A stretch of DNA of 64,000 bases, taken from Martelella lutilitoris (GTDB taxonomy: Bacteria > Pseudomonadota > Alphaproteobacteria > Rhizobiales > Rhizobiaceae). Below, piece by piece: positions 17,935-25,849 of the stretch; the stretch's first letter is position 1; each line of letters starts with the position of its first letter. Position numbers and translations under genes: made by a program. Under the pieces are notes generated by a model. The model saw only the letters and a list, made by a program, of their open reading frames with translations, made no database searches and had not been told where the DNA came from. The stretch covers positions 310,001-374,000 of the forward strand of contig NZ_VCLB01000005.1 of NCBI RefSeq assembly GCF_005924265.1, read 5' to 3'.

Positions 17935-18003
17935 GCACCCCGATCAACGCGCATTGCAAAAGCATCGTTCCACGTTCCGCAAAGGTTAAAAGTGCAGTCT
18001 AGG

Positions 18004-21000
18004 TCATTTAGTTCTTAGCCAGGCTCTGACCCGATTTTCCAACTCAAATTGGTGAAGTTTGTCCATCTTTTCTTCGGTTGGCAGCGCGTCGGCGGCAAGA
18101 AGCATTTTCCTCGCTCGGTGTGGCGATGTCGACTTAAGAATCTCCGCGCCGTCACGATAGAAAGCATAGGCAAGATCAATGGCCCCCGTCTCTGCAAGTG
18201 AATTCCCTATCCATTCCCGTGCCCAACCTCGATTGTTAGCCCTACTTTTACCATTGTCGCCCTCGACGGCTATTGCAGATTTGCGGAGGCAGACCAATGC
18301 TTCCTCATGCCGCCCCATCAACTGCAAACAACGACCTACATTTCCTAAAAGAGGACCGTCGTCTTTTGCTGTTTCTGAGGCGGGATCGATCAACTCTTCA
18401 AGGGAATGCTGTTTGCAAAAGAAGCTAATAGCGCGGCTTGCGTCACCGTTGTCTCTACGTGCGAGCGCTAAGTTATGAGAGCAATCATGCCGAGTATCAA
18501 CATTTGACGTTTCCTTAAGCTCTACACCCCTTTCGCCCCACCTGATAGATTCATCATAGTCTTTCTTGATCCAATATAGGTAACAACGTATATCACAATA
18601 GCCAATGAACCTTGCCGTATTCTCTGGAACATATCTTCTGAATGTATCAAGTACACCTTCAGCTTCATCAAACCTATCATGAAGAGATAAGCACTCTACA
18701 TATGAAGTTAACACTCTGTCAAAAACATCAATTTCTCTACTATTAATTTCCCAATTAGTATTAGAGAAAAGTATTTTTGCAACTCTAATGTATTCTTCTA
18801 TGTTTCCGCTTCCTATAAGCGCGTCCGAACTTTCAAATAATGTATTAAACGCATCACTGATTTTTCCTGCCTCTATCTCCAGTTCTGCCTTCTGTGAGAA
18901 CCTCTCCAATAAAGATTGCGGTAGGTGGACGCCAACTATTTTTCCAATGCCGCTGATGATGACAGCGTATTGGTTCAGCACTATCTCGATGAAACCCAAC
19001 CTTTCAGAGCGAGCAAAATTCGTGCGAACGAACTGCCCGACAAGCGGATGAAGGTCATAAAGATCGGGTTCGTTTCGCTCCTTCTTAACGACCAGCAGAT
19101 TGGCATTAGTCAGAGACCTCATCGCACGATCAAATTTGTTGTATCGCAGCTTGGATGAGACCATTTCGAAAATGGTCTCAGAGTTCTCCGGCCTCACCGT
19201 TTCTGATAGAACCTGAAGAATTAGCCTTTCCCTATCCGGTAACTCGCCCCATATACTAGATAAAATGTCTGGACCTTCAGCTCGCCCACGCTCCAGATCA
19301 TCAAGTATCATATCGATGGTCAGTTTATCTCTTCGTGCGATTTGCGCTGATATCAGATCATTCCAAAAAGCGTGGCCTTTTGTAAATTCGAAAACTCTAT
19401 TAATGGCACGGTGGTCGATGCTATTTTTACCATTACGATTTTCGAACAGCTGAATAACTTCACCAAGTGAAAGGCCGGTTAGTCTAATTGTATCGAAACC
19501 CATAAGATCATACTTTATGGGAGGGCGGCAAGTGATGATTAGTCTGCTTTTAGTTGAACTATTGGAAAATTTAAATACTAACTTATCTAGTATTCCTAAG
19601 TATTTACTTTCTCCGAAGTCTACGTAATGATCAACGTTGTCGAGAACAATAACCGTCGAAACCTCTCGTGATAATTCAATAAATATATCAATTAAGTCAG
19701 ATTCGCTCGACCTAGATAGATCTGAAAATGATGTCTTTCCGCCTGAGAGGCGCCCAATTACTGAGATAATTTGTGTCCTGATCCGATCTCCTTCTTCTTT
19801 GCAATCCCGCCAGTCAACATGAACATAAGGAGTTTTTCCTTTCTCGACATCGGAAAGATAGTGGGCAGCTAAAACCGATTTACCTTCGCCTCCGAGGCCG
19901 GTTATAGAGACAACCTTTGCGGTGCTTCTGTGGAGCGTACCAATTTCATCCTCCCTACCTACCCAGTGATCTATACTGGGTGGCCTGTCTGACCCAAACT
20001 GAGGTAATTTTAGTATCGGAAGCTCCGGCGGCGTGCTTGGTTCCGGCTCAACGTCCTTAGGCGAATCATCATCTTTGGTCGATTTCTGTTCGGACCAGAA
20101 GGCGCTCAATCTTGGCAAAATTCTATGGCAATCGATGCCGCGATATAGAGAAACTCGCCCACGATCCAAACCCGGTTGAAGAAAATTAAGCGTTTCCTCA
20201 TCTATCTCCGGCGTATCGCTATAGAAAGTCCAAATAATCTCTGGAAATTCAGACGCATTAGCCACAAGCGCTCTTAATGAATCCGTAAAAATATCTCGCC
20301 AGCCGCCATACGCCAAAACGACGACAATTTTATCTTTCATTAGCGTCAGAATGGAATTCTTTAACGAGGGCCTCTTTTGTGAGAGCTGAGTACCGGTGTG
20401 CAGGCAGTCACTCCCTACCCAGAAGCCGTGAATATGTATGACATGGCAGCCCGAAGCTTCGCTTCGTAAAGGGTCGCCATCAGTAAACAATACTGTCCGC
20501 CACGCTTTTCCGCTCGCACTTTCGATTGATACCTCTATAAGAGGATCAAAATTAGATGTTATTATTTTTTTTCCAAATATTTCAGGGGCCTTCGAGCAAA
20601 GCTCTCCCAAAGACTTAACACCTGGCGTTAGGTGCCATGCCGATGTATTCTTTTCGAGTTCAATAAGAACACTATCAGGCGGAACTGAGAATCCGTTTTT
20701 TTGGGGGTCGCCTTCATAAGAGCTATGCGCATTCAAGACCGCCAACTTAATAATCTGCTCAGCGACGTGCGGACCTCTCCTGCCCGACAGAAACTCGAAG
20801 GCTTGCTGATAGGCATTCGAACTATTCCTTAGAGATTCTTCCAGTTTCGAAAAGCTACTAGTTCCACTAAAATAATTTCTGATTAAGTTCGTGACGCCGC
20901 TGACGTCTAGCACGCCGGTACTTATCTGAGCTGTGGGTGCTGTCAGTGGTGCTCCGACTACAAACAGGACCTCTTTGTTTTGCCCTGAAATTCCTTCTGT

Positions 21001-21057
21001 CAATCGATCAAAAAGAGCCTCTTCATCAAAGTATGCACTCAGGGGTATGCTACTCAT
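18004..21057 (-). CDS. SIR2-STAND NTPase with TPR domain, putative anti-phage protein
   Basis: A 1017-residue three-part protein. Residues about 1-325 are a SIR2-like domain (VVGAP at 33-37, TSNFD at 167-171, HIHG at 208-211, AYGGW at 249-253). Residues about 365-690 are an NB-ARC/STAND NTPase with Walker A GLGGEGKS (387-394), Walker B VIVLDNVD (469-476) and RLIITCRPP (505-513). The rest is helical TPR-like repeats. SIR2 effectors fused to STAND sensors (Avs5-type and related bacterial NLR-like proteins) deplete NAD+ on sensing phage proteins; that activity is inferred here. The canonical SIR2 GAG loop is altered to GAP. AT-rich, unlike its neighbours, and probably co-transcribed with the Xre gene upstream. 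Confidence 0.82.
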   Translation of the reverse strand: MSSIPLSAYFDEEALFDRLTEGISGQNKEVLFVVGAPLTAPTAQISTGVLDVSGVTNLIRNYFSGTSSFSKLEESLRNSSNAYQQAFEFLSGRRGPHVAEQIIKLAVLNAHSSYEGDPQKNGFSVPPDSVLIELEKNTSAWHLTPGVKSLGELCSKAPEIFGKKIITSNFDPLIEVSIESASGKAWRTVLFTDGDPLRSEASGCHVIHIHGFWVGSDCLHTGTQLSQKRPSLKNSILTLMKDKIVVVLAYGGWRDIFTDSLRALVANASEFPEIIWTFYSDTPEIDEETLNFLQPGLDRGRVSLYRGIDCHRILPRLSAFWSEQKSTKDDDSPKDVEPEPSTPPELPILKLPQFGSDRPPSIDHWVGREDEIGTLHRSTAKVVSITGLGGEGKSVLAAHYLSDVEKGKTPYVHVDWRDCKEEGDRIRTQIISVIGRLSGGKTSFSDLSRSSESDLIDIFIELSREVSTVIVLDNVDHYVDFGESKYLGILDKLVFKFSNSSTKSRLIITCRPPIKYDLMGFDTIRLTGLSLGEVIQLFENRNGKNSIDHRAINRVFEFTKGHAFWNDLISAQIARRDKLTIDMILDDLERGRAEGPDILSSIWGELPDRERLILQVLSETVRPENSETIFEMVSSKLRYNKFDRAMRSLTNANLLVVKKERNEPDLYDLHPLVGQFVRTNFARSERLGFIEIVLNQYAVIISGIGKIVGVHLPQSLLERFSQKAELEIEAGKISDAFNTLFESSDALIGSGNIEEYIRVAKILFSNTNWEINSREIDVFDRVLTSYVECLSLHDRFDEAEGVLDTFRRYVPENTARFIGYCDIRCYLYWIKKDYDESIRWGERGVELKETSNVDTRHDCSHNLALARRDNGDASRAISFFCKQHSLEELIDPASETAKDDGPLLGNVGRCLQLMGRHEEALVCLRKSAIAVEGDNGKSRANNRGWAREWIGNSLAETGAIDLAYAFYRDGAEILKSTSPHRARKMLLAADALPTEEKMDKLHQFELENRVRAWLRTK

Positions 21058-21119
21058 ATTTGGGCCCTAGAATATTTTTGGTTGTCACATTGATTTCGTG
21101 AGTACCATATCTTTTTTGT

Positions 21120-21353
21120 TTAGGTCATCCCCTTCTTCATACGAACACCGGGGCCTTCTCCATTCTCGGCCACGAAAATAACACCAGCAGTTTCTAGAGT
21201 GCGTTGCATAGCATTAACGGCTTCTTTGGAAACCTTCCGTCGTTCCCTCTCAAAATCTACAACGGTCGAGAGGCCTAGGGCGGCAGCCTCTGCAAGACGC
21301 GGCTGGGTCCAGTTAATCATAGCTCTGGCGGCTCTACACTGTGCTGGGGTCAT
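21120..21353 (-). CDS. Xre-family HTH regulator
   Basis: A 77-residue Xre/Cro-type repressor. The helix-turn-helix spans about residues 15-40 (TQPRLAEAAALGLSTVVDFE) and the C-terminal segment LETAGVIFVAENGEGPGVRMKK is a common rhizobial form. It lies 62 bp upstream of the SIR2-STAND gene in the same direction, with two near-identical dyads directly before its start, so it most likely represses itself and the SIR2-STAND gene. Confidence 0.85.
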   Translation of the reverse strand: MTPAQCRAARAMINWTQPRLAEAAALGLSTVVDFERERRKVSKEAVNAMQRTLETAGVIFVAENGEGPGVRMKKGMT

Positions 21354-21357
21354 GAAA

Positions 21358-21412
21358 TCAACATTTTATGTTGACGGAGAATCCGCCTTGAGTTATCAAC
21401 ATAAAATATTGA
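21358..21412. promoter_or_regulatory. Two-operator control region of the Xre/SIR2-STAND unit
   Basis: Dyad 1 is TCAACATTTTATGTTGA at 21358-21374, five bases upstream of the Xre start. Dyad 2 is TCAACATAAAATATTGA at 21396-21412. Read on opposite strands they match at 16 of 17 positions, with centres 38 bp apart. This is the usual picture for a Cro/CI-like repressor acting on its own promoter, here also controlling the downstream SIR2-STAND gene. Confidence 0.7.
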
Positions 21413-21568
21413 TTACCATAGTGACCTAAATGGAGCAACGCGAATGAACACTCATTTTCGCGAACGGCGAAGCTTTGCCAGGATCTCGATGTGGCCGGAG
21501 CTTGTAAGGCCTTGCAGCGGTAGCGTCGCCTTGATCCGCACGAACATGCCAGTCGAAGGGGCAGGGAT

Positions 21569-22198
21569 ATGAGCAATTCGGTTTCAACGCAGGATGATTT
21601 CACCCGGCTTGTCGAGCTGACGCCGGAGTTGCGCAGGAAGATCGAAACAGCGGTGGAGCGGCTTCTGGATATTCTGGACGTCTACGATGGCGACGAGAAC
21701 GCAGAAGATGATGGCACCAGCGAGCCGGTGAATGGCTGGCCGAACGAAGGGCAGCGGCCCGTAAACGCCATGTCCTGCGATGATGACCGGGAAGTCGATA
21801 ACGCCGATTACGAGGAAGGCGGCGACCGTGAACCAACGCTTGGCTGGTCTTCCACCCCTCTTCAGGATCGCGAATACTGCCCTGAAGAGCTGATCGCGGC
21901 CGACAATGAATGCGAAGCTGACGTGGCCGATGAACAGCATGACGAGGCGGATGAAGGTAATAACGAACCTTGGCTGGGCTGGGTGGCCGGAGGCGACCAG
22001 ACCAACGTTCACCGCTTTGGGGATCGCGCCATGACCGACGGTGAGATTGATACGACCGTGCCGGATGGACGGGGCCTGCAGTTTGAACGTGGCTATGTCG
22101 TTCCTGTGCATCGCCTTGTCCGGCCGGTGGCTAAGCGTGGGGTTGTCAAATGCTACGCTTCGAAGGCGACGCATGGCGGTTTTGGGCGTGAGAGATAA
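21569..22198 (+). CDS. Acidic protein with EPxLGW repeats, unknown function
   Basis: A 209-residue, strongly acidic protein. A short helix (LTPELRRKIETAVERLLDILD) is followed by three spaced copies of an EP-x-x-GW-x(3-4)-Q motif (EPVNGWPNEGQ, EPTLGWSSTPLQ, EPWLGWVAGGDQ) within Asp/Glu-rich linkers; the C-terminus is basic. No catalytic motif. Similar acidic genes occur in rhizobial prophages, but no function is known to me. DNA mimicry or binding to a GW-recognising partner are only ideas. Confidence 0.65.
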   Translation: MSNSVSTQDDFTRLVELTPELRRKIETAVERLLDILDVYDGDENAEDDGTSEPVNGWPNEGQRPVNAMSCDDDREVDNADYEEGGDREPTLGWSSTPLQDREYCPEELIAADNECEADVADEQHDEADEGNNEPWLGWVAGGDQTNVHRFGDRAMTDGEIDTTVPDGRGLQFERGYVVPVHRLVRPVAKRGVVKCYASKATHGGFGRER

Positions 22199-22278
22199 GG
22201 GCTTTTCGGCGTGTGATACGGCGGAAACCTCGACCTGAATCGTTCAATGTGTACACTTGCCAACTTGAGGTAAATCTG

Positions 22279-22306
22279 CCATAAGTGGTCAATCGCCAAC
22301 TTATGG
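22279..22306. promoter_or_regulatory. Inverted repeat before the MerR-like regulator
   Basis: Perfect 8-bp arms CCATAAGT (22279-22286) and ACTTATGG (22299-22306) with a 12-bp spacer, ending nine bases before the GTG start. A related half-site (gccaacttgagg) lies just upstream at about 22259-22270. Probable operator for autoregulation. Confidence 0.55.
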
Positions 22307-22314
22307 AGCAAACA

Positions 22315-22866
22315 GTGACAATCTTTCAGGAGAAGTTCTCGACCGGACAGGTCATCAAGGCCGCAGGCATCAGCAACGCCACGCTGCAAAGCTGGATGAA
22401 GCGCGATGTCATTTCGGGTGAGCGCGAAGACAAGATCGAGGGCGGCGGCTCGCCGGGCCGTTATCGCAGCTTCGGCTTTCACACGCTGATGGAGATTGCG
22501 GTTGCCAAGGCCGTGGTCGATGCGGGCGTGAAAGACCTTCCGAATGCCTTCAAGGCGGCAAGGGGCTTTGCATACACGGGAACAGACCAGACCGCTTGGC
22601 ACCCGGAACGCGAACCCGGCCTGCCTTTCAGCAACCGGGGCAAGCTTCTTGGGCACACCCTTCTCGCCGTCGCTGAAGACAGGAGCTACGTGGCCTTCTG
22701 GCAATCCGGCGCTGATGCGCTGGCTGATATCCGCCAAGCCCTCGGACAACCCGAAGGCTTTGCCATGGTTTTCATCAACGAGGTTTTCGACCGCGTGATG
22801 GTTTCTCTCAATCGCCACCCCGAAGAGGTTCTTGAAGCCGCTTACGGGGCCGACACGAACGCATAA
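22315..22866 (+). CDS. MerR-like HTH phage regulator
   Basis: A 183-residue protein with an N-terminal MerR-type DNA-binding domain (FSTGQVIKAAGISNATLQSWMKR, in part), followed by a basic GSPGRYRSFGFHTLMEIAVAKAVVDAG stretch (in part) typical of MerR-like regulators in rhizobial prophages, and a C-terminal alpha/beta region of unknown role. The GTG at 22315 has GGAG six bases upstream; an in-frame ATG at 22303 lies within the inverted repeat and lacks a ribosome site. It probably controls the excision and integration genes that follow. Confidence 0.7.
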   Translation: MTIFQEKFSTGQVIKAAGISNATLQSWMKRDVISGEREDKIEGGGSPGRYRSFGFHTLMEIAVAKAVVDAGVKDLPNAFKAARGFAYTGTDQTAWHPEREPGLPFSNRGKLLGHTLLAVAEDRSYVAFWQSGADALADIRQALGQPEGFAMVFINEVFDRVMVSLNRHPEEVLEAAYGADTNA

Positions 22867-22947
22867 CAGGCCGATCAAAGGGAATCGGTTCAGGTGTTTT
22901 CGAAGGTCGGCTGGCGGCTTGGCTTTCTGGTTTGGTGAGGATGGAGA

Positions 22948-23139
22948 ATGAAGACTGAGAACATCATGACGCGCAAGCAGATCGCGCATGAGCTTGATGT
23001 TTCCGAGAAGACGGTTTCCCGGCTGTTCAAGCAAGGGCGCTTGCCGGGGGCCTACAAGCTGGGCGGGGCAACCTCCGCCATTCGCATGAAGAGGGCCGAT
23101 CTTAGCCGGGTGGGCCGAAACGACGAAAGGAAGGGCTGA
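22948..23139 (+). CDS. AlpA/excisionase-like HTH protein
   Basis: A 63-residue protein that is nearly all one MerR-superfamily helix-turn-helix (MTRKQIAHELDVSEKTVSRLF, then wing GRLPGAYKLGG). This is the form of AlpA and Xis proteins, which bend DNA at att sites or activate the integrase of satellites and phages. Its stop overlaps the next start (TGATG), and the set runs straight into the integrase gene. Confidence 0.75.
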   Translation: MKTENIMTRKQIAHELDVSEKTVSRLFKQGRLPGAYKLGGATSAIRMKRADLSRVGRNDERKG

Positions 23140-23393
23140 TGGCCGGTAACAGTTTGCGGGAAGTGACGATCCCCCGTTTTGCGTTGCGGGCAGAAGAGGC
23201 AGCGGCATCGTTGGCAATCTCGACGTCGCTTTTCAAGGCATGGGTTTCTGATGGACGCATGCCGAAGGGGCGCAAGATCGGCGGCGTGATGCTTTGGGAC
23301 ACTGAGAAGGTGAGGGCGGCTTGGAGCCGTCTTTCTGAAGATGGCGAAAGCCAGGACGATGATGAGAATCCCTTTGATGGGATGGTGGCCTGA
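23139..23393 (+). CDS. Second AlpA/excisionase-like small HTH protein
   Basis: An 84-residue protein with a similar single HTH (LRAEEAAASLAISTSLFKAWV, then DGRMPKGRKIGGVMLWDTEKV), the usual recognition-plus-wing layout of AlpA-type proteins, and an acidic tail. It overlaps both neighbours by TGATG junctions, so all three proteins are probably made from one message. Two such proteins in tandem suggest that one sets directionality and the other transcription; which does which cannot be told. Confidence 0.7.
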   Translation: MAGNSLREVTIPRFALRAEEAAASLAISTSLFKAWVSDGRMPKGRKIGGVMLWDTEKVRAAWSRLSEDGESQDDDENPFDGMVA

Positions 23394-24508
23394 TGAAAAC
23401 CCGACTGCGCTATTGTGTCTATGATCCTGATCGGCGCGGAAACCCGCGCTACTACGTGCGCCAAGTCGGTAAGCCGAAAGTGCGGATCAAGGCGGCGTAC
23501 AAGGACGATCAGGGGAACATCACACCGGAATTCATGAATGAGTATTGGGCGGCCTTGGCCGTCCTTAATGGTATGGCGGAACCGAAAAAGGAATCGCCCC
23601 GCGAAGAAACCTTTGACTGGCTGGTCGATCAGTATTTTCGCTCGCAGCGCTTCCAGCGGCTCAATGAGGCCACCCGGCGCGACAAGCGCAGTGTGTTGTT
23701 GCGGTTCTGCGAAACGGCCGGTGCGCTGCCCTACAAGAAGTTCCGCAAGAAGGACATGGAGGCCAGCCAGTTCAAGCGCCGCGAAACGCCCGGTGCAGCT
23801 GACAAGCTCGTGAAGGTGATGCGCGCACTCTATAACTGGGCGATTGACGAAAAGCTTGCCGTGGAAAACCCGGCAGCGCGTGTCGGCAAGATCAACAATA
23901 AGTCGGAAGGCTTCCACACATGGACGCCGGAAGAAGTTGACCGGTTCCGCGCCTTTCATCCGCTCGGCAGCAAGCCGCGACTGGCGATGGAAATCATGAT
24001 CAATGTGGGCGCGCGGATCTCCGACGCATGCCGCCTCGGCCGCCAGCACGAAACCATGATCAACGGTCGGCGCTGGCTGAAGTTCACCGCTGAAAAGAAC
24101 CGTGACCGCTTTCCGGTGCTGATCGAGGTGCCGATGACCTCTGACCTTATCAAAGCGCTCGAACGCACAGAGACGGGCGATATGGCCTATCTGGTGACCA
24201 GTTTCGGCAAGCCGTTCGTGAAAGAAGGTCTCGGCAACAAGATGCGCGAATGGTGCAATCAGGCGGGGCTGAAGCGTTGCAGCGCTCACGGCCTTCGCAA
24301 GGCTGCTGCCGTGATCATGGCTGAAAGCGAAGTGTCTGCGCCGGAACTTTGCGCGGCCTTCGGATGGCGCAATCTCAGCACTGCACAGATCTACATTCGC
24401 GAGGCTGAAAAGCGCCGTCTCTCCCGAAATGCCTTCGAACGTGTCGAACGCTTCAGGAACAGAAATGTCTCACTTTCAAAAGCGAAAAACAGCGATGAGA
24501 CAAATTGA
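23393..24508 (+). CDS. int: Tyrosine recombinase integrase
   Basis: A 371-residue phage-type integrase that joins attP with the tRNA-Val attB. The catalytic set is intact: R208 (GARISD), K235 region (FTAEKN), H299-x-x-R302 (HGLRK), W325 (FGWRN) and the tyrosine nucleophile at about Y334 (QIYIREAEK). The N-terminal part has an arm-binding region and a SAM-like core-binding domain (residues 70-165). The gene ends 33 bp before the attR core, the usual arrangement for elements using tRNA genes. Confidence 0.95.
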   Translation: MKTRLRYCVYDPDRRGNPRYYVRQVGKPKVRIKAAYKDDQGNITPEFMNEYWAALAVLNGMAEPKKESPREETFDWLVDQYFRSQRFQRLNEATRRDKRSVLLRFCETAGALPYKKFRKKDMEASQFKRRETPGAADKLVKVMRALYNWAIDEKLAVENPAARVGKINNKSEGFHTWTPEEVDRFRAFHPLGSKPRLAMEIMINVGARISDACRLGRQHETMINGRRWLKFTAEKNRDRFPVLIEVPMTSDLIKALERTETGDMAYLVTSFGKPFVKEGLGNKMREWCNQAGLKRCSAHGLRKAAAVIMAESEVSAPELCAAFGWRNLSTAQIYIREAEKRRLSRNAFERVERFRNRNVSLSKAKNSDETN

Positions 24509-24541
24509 GGAAATTATGATGGGAAAACAGTGCCCTAAAAA

Positions 24542-24561
24542 GGGAATGGTGGGCGATGAGA
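24542..24561. repeat. attR core of the element, within tRNA-Val
   Basis: Second copy of the 20-bp direct repeat found at 8625-8644. It covers the encoded CCA, the discriminator, the 3' acceptor strand and the start of the T stem, so the element restores an intact tRNA on integration. Confidence 0.85.
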
Positions 24562-24622
24562 GGCTCGAACTCCCGACATCCTCGGTGTAAACGAGGCGCT
24601 CTACCAACTGAGCTAATCGCCC
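24547..24622 (-). tRNA. tRNA-Val (anticodon TAC)
   Basis: A 76-nt tRNA with encoded CCA. Acceptor strands GGGCGAT and ATCGCCC pair perfectly, the D arm reads AGCTCAGTTGGTAGAGC, the anticodon loop is TTTACAC with anticodon TAC between CCTCG and CGAGG, and the T loop is TTCGAGC. It is the attachment site of the element. Confidence 0.97.
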
Positions 24623-24995
24623 GCCCGTGTTGGTGAGGCGTGAAATAGGCGGATAGGACGAAAATCGCAAGAGGGTTTTTGCCGAATTTGCGTTTTTTTT
24701 CAAAAAGCCTGTGAATGACGCAGACGGTCTTGCGGGACGCATGAATCGATCCGTTCGGATTCGTTCGCGGGAGAAGAGAAAAGTGCTGTCGTCAGAACCG
24801 GAGCCAGGGCCGGCGAGTATTTTCCCGATGGCGATTTTGCCGGTTTTCCGGGCCTTCCAGGAGGGGGCGCGCAAAAAAAACAGAAATGCGAGATATGTCG
24901 CTTGACAGTAGCAGGCGTCCCCCTTAAACAGCCGCTCACGCCAGACAGACAAGCGCTCACGAAAACAAGCGCTTGCCCCTGAAACGGCAAAATGC
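24623..24995. other. Intergenic stretch with possible tRNA-Asp promoter
   Basis: No supported gene between the two tRNAs. A TTGACA at 24902-24907 with TTAAAC about 16 bases later could be the tRNA-Asp promoter, placing the start near 24935. The remainder looks featureless. Confidence 0.4.
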
Positions 24996-25072
24996 GCGGG
25001 TGTAGCTCAGCTGGTTAGAGTGCCGGCCTGTCACGCCGGAGGTCGCGGGTTCGAGCCCCGTCACTCGCGCCA
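24996..25072 (+). tRNA. tRNA-Asp (anticodon GTC)
   Basis: A 77-nt tRNA with encoded CCA. Acceptor GCGGGTG pairs with CACTCGC (one G-T pair), discriminator G, D arm AGCTCAGCTGGTTAGAGT, anticodon loop CTGTCAC between CCGGC and GCCGG, and T arm CGCGGGTTCGAGCCCCG. Confidence 0.97.
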
Positions 25073-25483
25073 TTTTCTCCTTCCTCTTCATGATTTTAGT
25101 CGTCTGCTGCGTTGCGTTGCAGTCAATATGATGTGTCGCGCGCGACTGGTCGATCCGGTTCGCCGATGTGCGGCGATTCCCGCGCGATCAAAGTTCGTCC
25201 CGACTGACTTTGGCGCCGGACTTGCGGACCGTCATGGCTGCGTGCAGCGCTTCTTTCAAAGCGCAGCAAATTGCCGCACCTTGTTCAAAAGCCCGCAAGC
25301 GACGCAAAACCGCCGCATTCCCTTACCGAAAGATTGTTGCAGCGCCATGAAATGAAGCCGCAATGGCTTGCGCGAGCGCGTCGGCTGCGCTAACCACAAC
25401 CCCGACATCTATCAATTTTCGGTCTCGCGGTTTATCCTGCGGGTGCGCTGACCCGGGCGCCACCAAACGGCAAGGGTGTTTTT
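25073..25483. other. Intergenic stretch upstream of the nuo operon
   Basis: About 410 bp with no supported gene. It must contain the nuo promoter, but I find no convincing -35/-10 pair or operator. Short open frames here lack ribosome sites and conserved features. Confidence 0.4.
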
Positions 25484-25849
25484 ATGGCTGAAGTCCTCAG
25501 TTCCTACGTTCCGATCGTCATCTTTATCGCCATCTGTCTCATCATCGGGCTCGCCCTGATGGTCGCGCCCTTCGCGCTGGCCTTCAAGGCGCCCGATGCG
25601 GAAAAGCTTTCGGCCTATGAATGCGGCTTCAACGCATTCGATGACGCGCGCATGAAGTTCGATATCCGCTTCTATCTTGTCGCGATCCTGTTCATCATCT
25701 TCGATCTCGAAGTGGCCTTCTTGTTTCCATGGGCGGCGTCCTTCGGCGATATCGGCTGGTTCGGCTTCTGGTCGATGATGGTGTTCCTGGCCGTGCTGAC
25801 GATCGGCTTCATTTATGAATGGAAAAAAGGAGCACTCGAATGGGAGTGA
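25484..25849 (+). CDS. nuoA: NADH-quinone oxidoreductase subunit A
   Basis: A 121-residue membrane subunit of complex I with three transmembrane helices. The family signature [20 protein letters not shown] (about residues 45-64) and the acidic [11 protein letters not shown] stretch are present. It sits at the junction of the membrane and peripheral arms and opens the operon; nuoB starts inside its last ten bases. Confidence 0.97.
   Translation: MAEVLSSYVPIVIFIAICLIIGLALMVAPFALAFKAPDAEKLSAYECGFNAFDDARMKFDIRFYLVAILFIIFDLEVAFLFPWAASFGDIGWFGFWSMMVFLAVLTIGFIYEWKKGALEWE

Larger units (their letters stand above)
8625..24561. mobile_element. Integrated capsid-forming phage satellite-like element in tRNA-Val
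   Basis: A 15.9-kb element bounded by the 20-bp direct repeat gggaatggtgggcgatgaga, whose right copy is the 3' end of an intact tRNA-Val gene. Gene order: small unknown gene, replication protein, ATPase cargo, portal, prohead protease, major capsid, small head protein, HNH nuclease, connector, TerS, TerL, SIR2-STAND cargo with Xre regulator, acidic repeat protein, MerR-like regulator, two AlpA-like genes, integrase. There are no tail, tape-measure, baseplate, lysis, primase or polymerase genes. Head and packaging genes are intact and tightly packed, which argues against random decay of a prophage. The satellite interpretation follows the known capsid-forming PICI logic and is an inference. 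Confidence 0.85.

Noticed and set aside
8625-24561. A complete inducible prophage
   Set aside because: No tail, tape measure, lysis or replication-fork genes exist between the att sites, and the flanks return at once to host genes.
25020-25355. A 111-codon open frame starting inside tRNA-Asp
   Set aside because: It begins within the tRNA, lacks a ribosome site and has no recognisable features.
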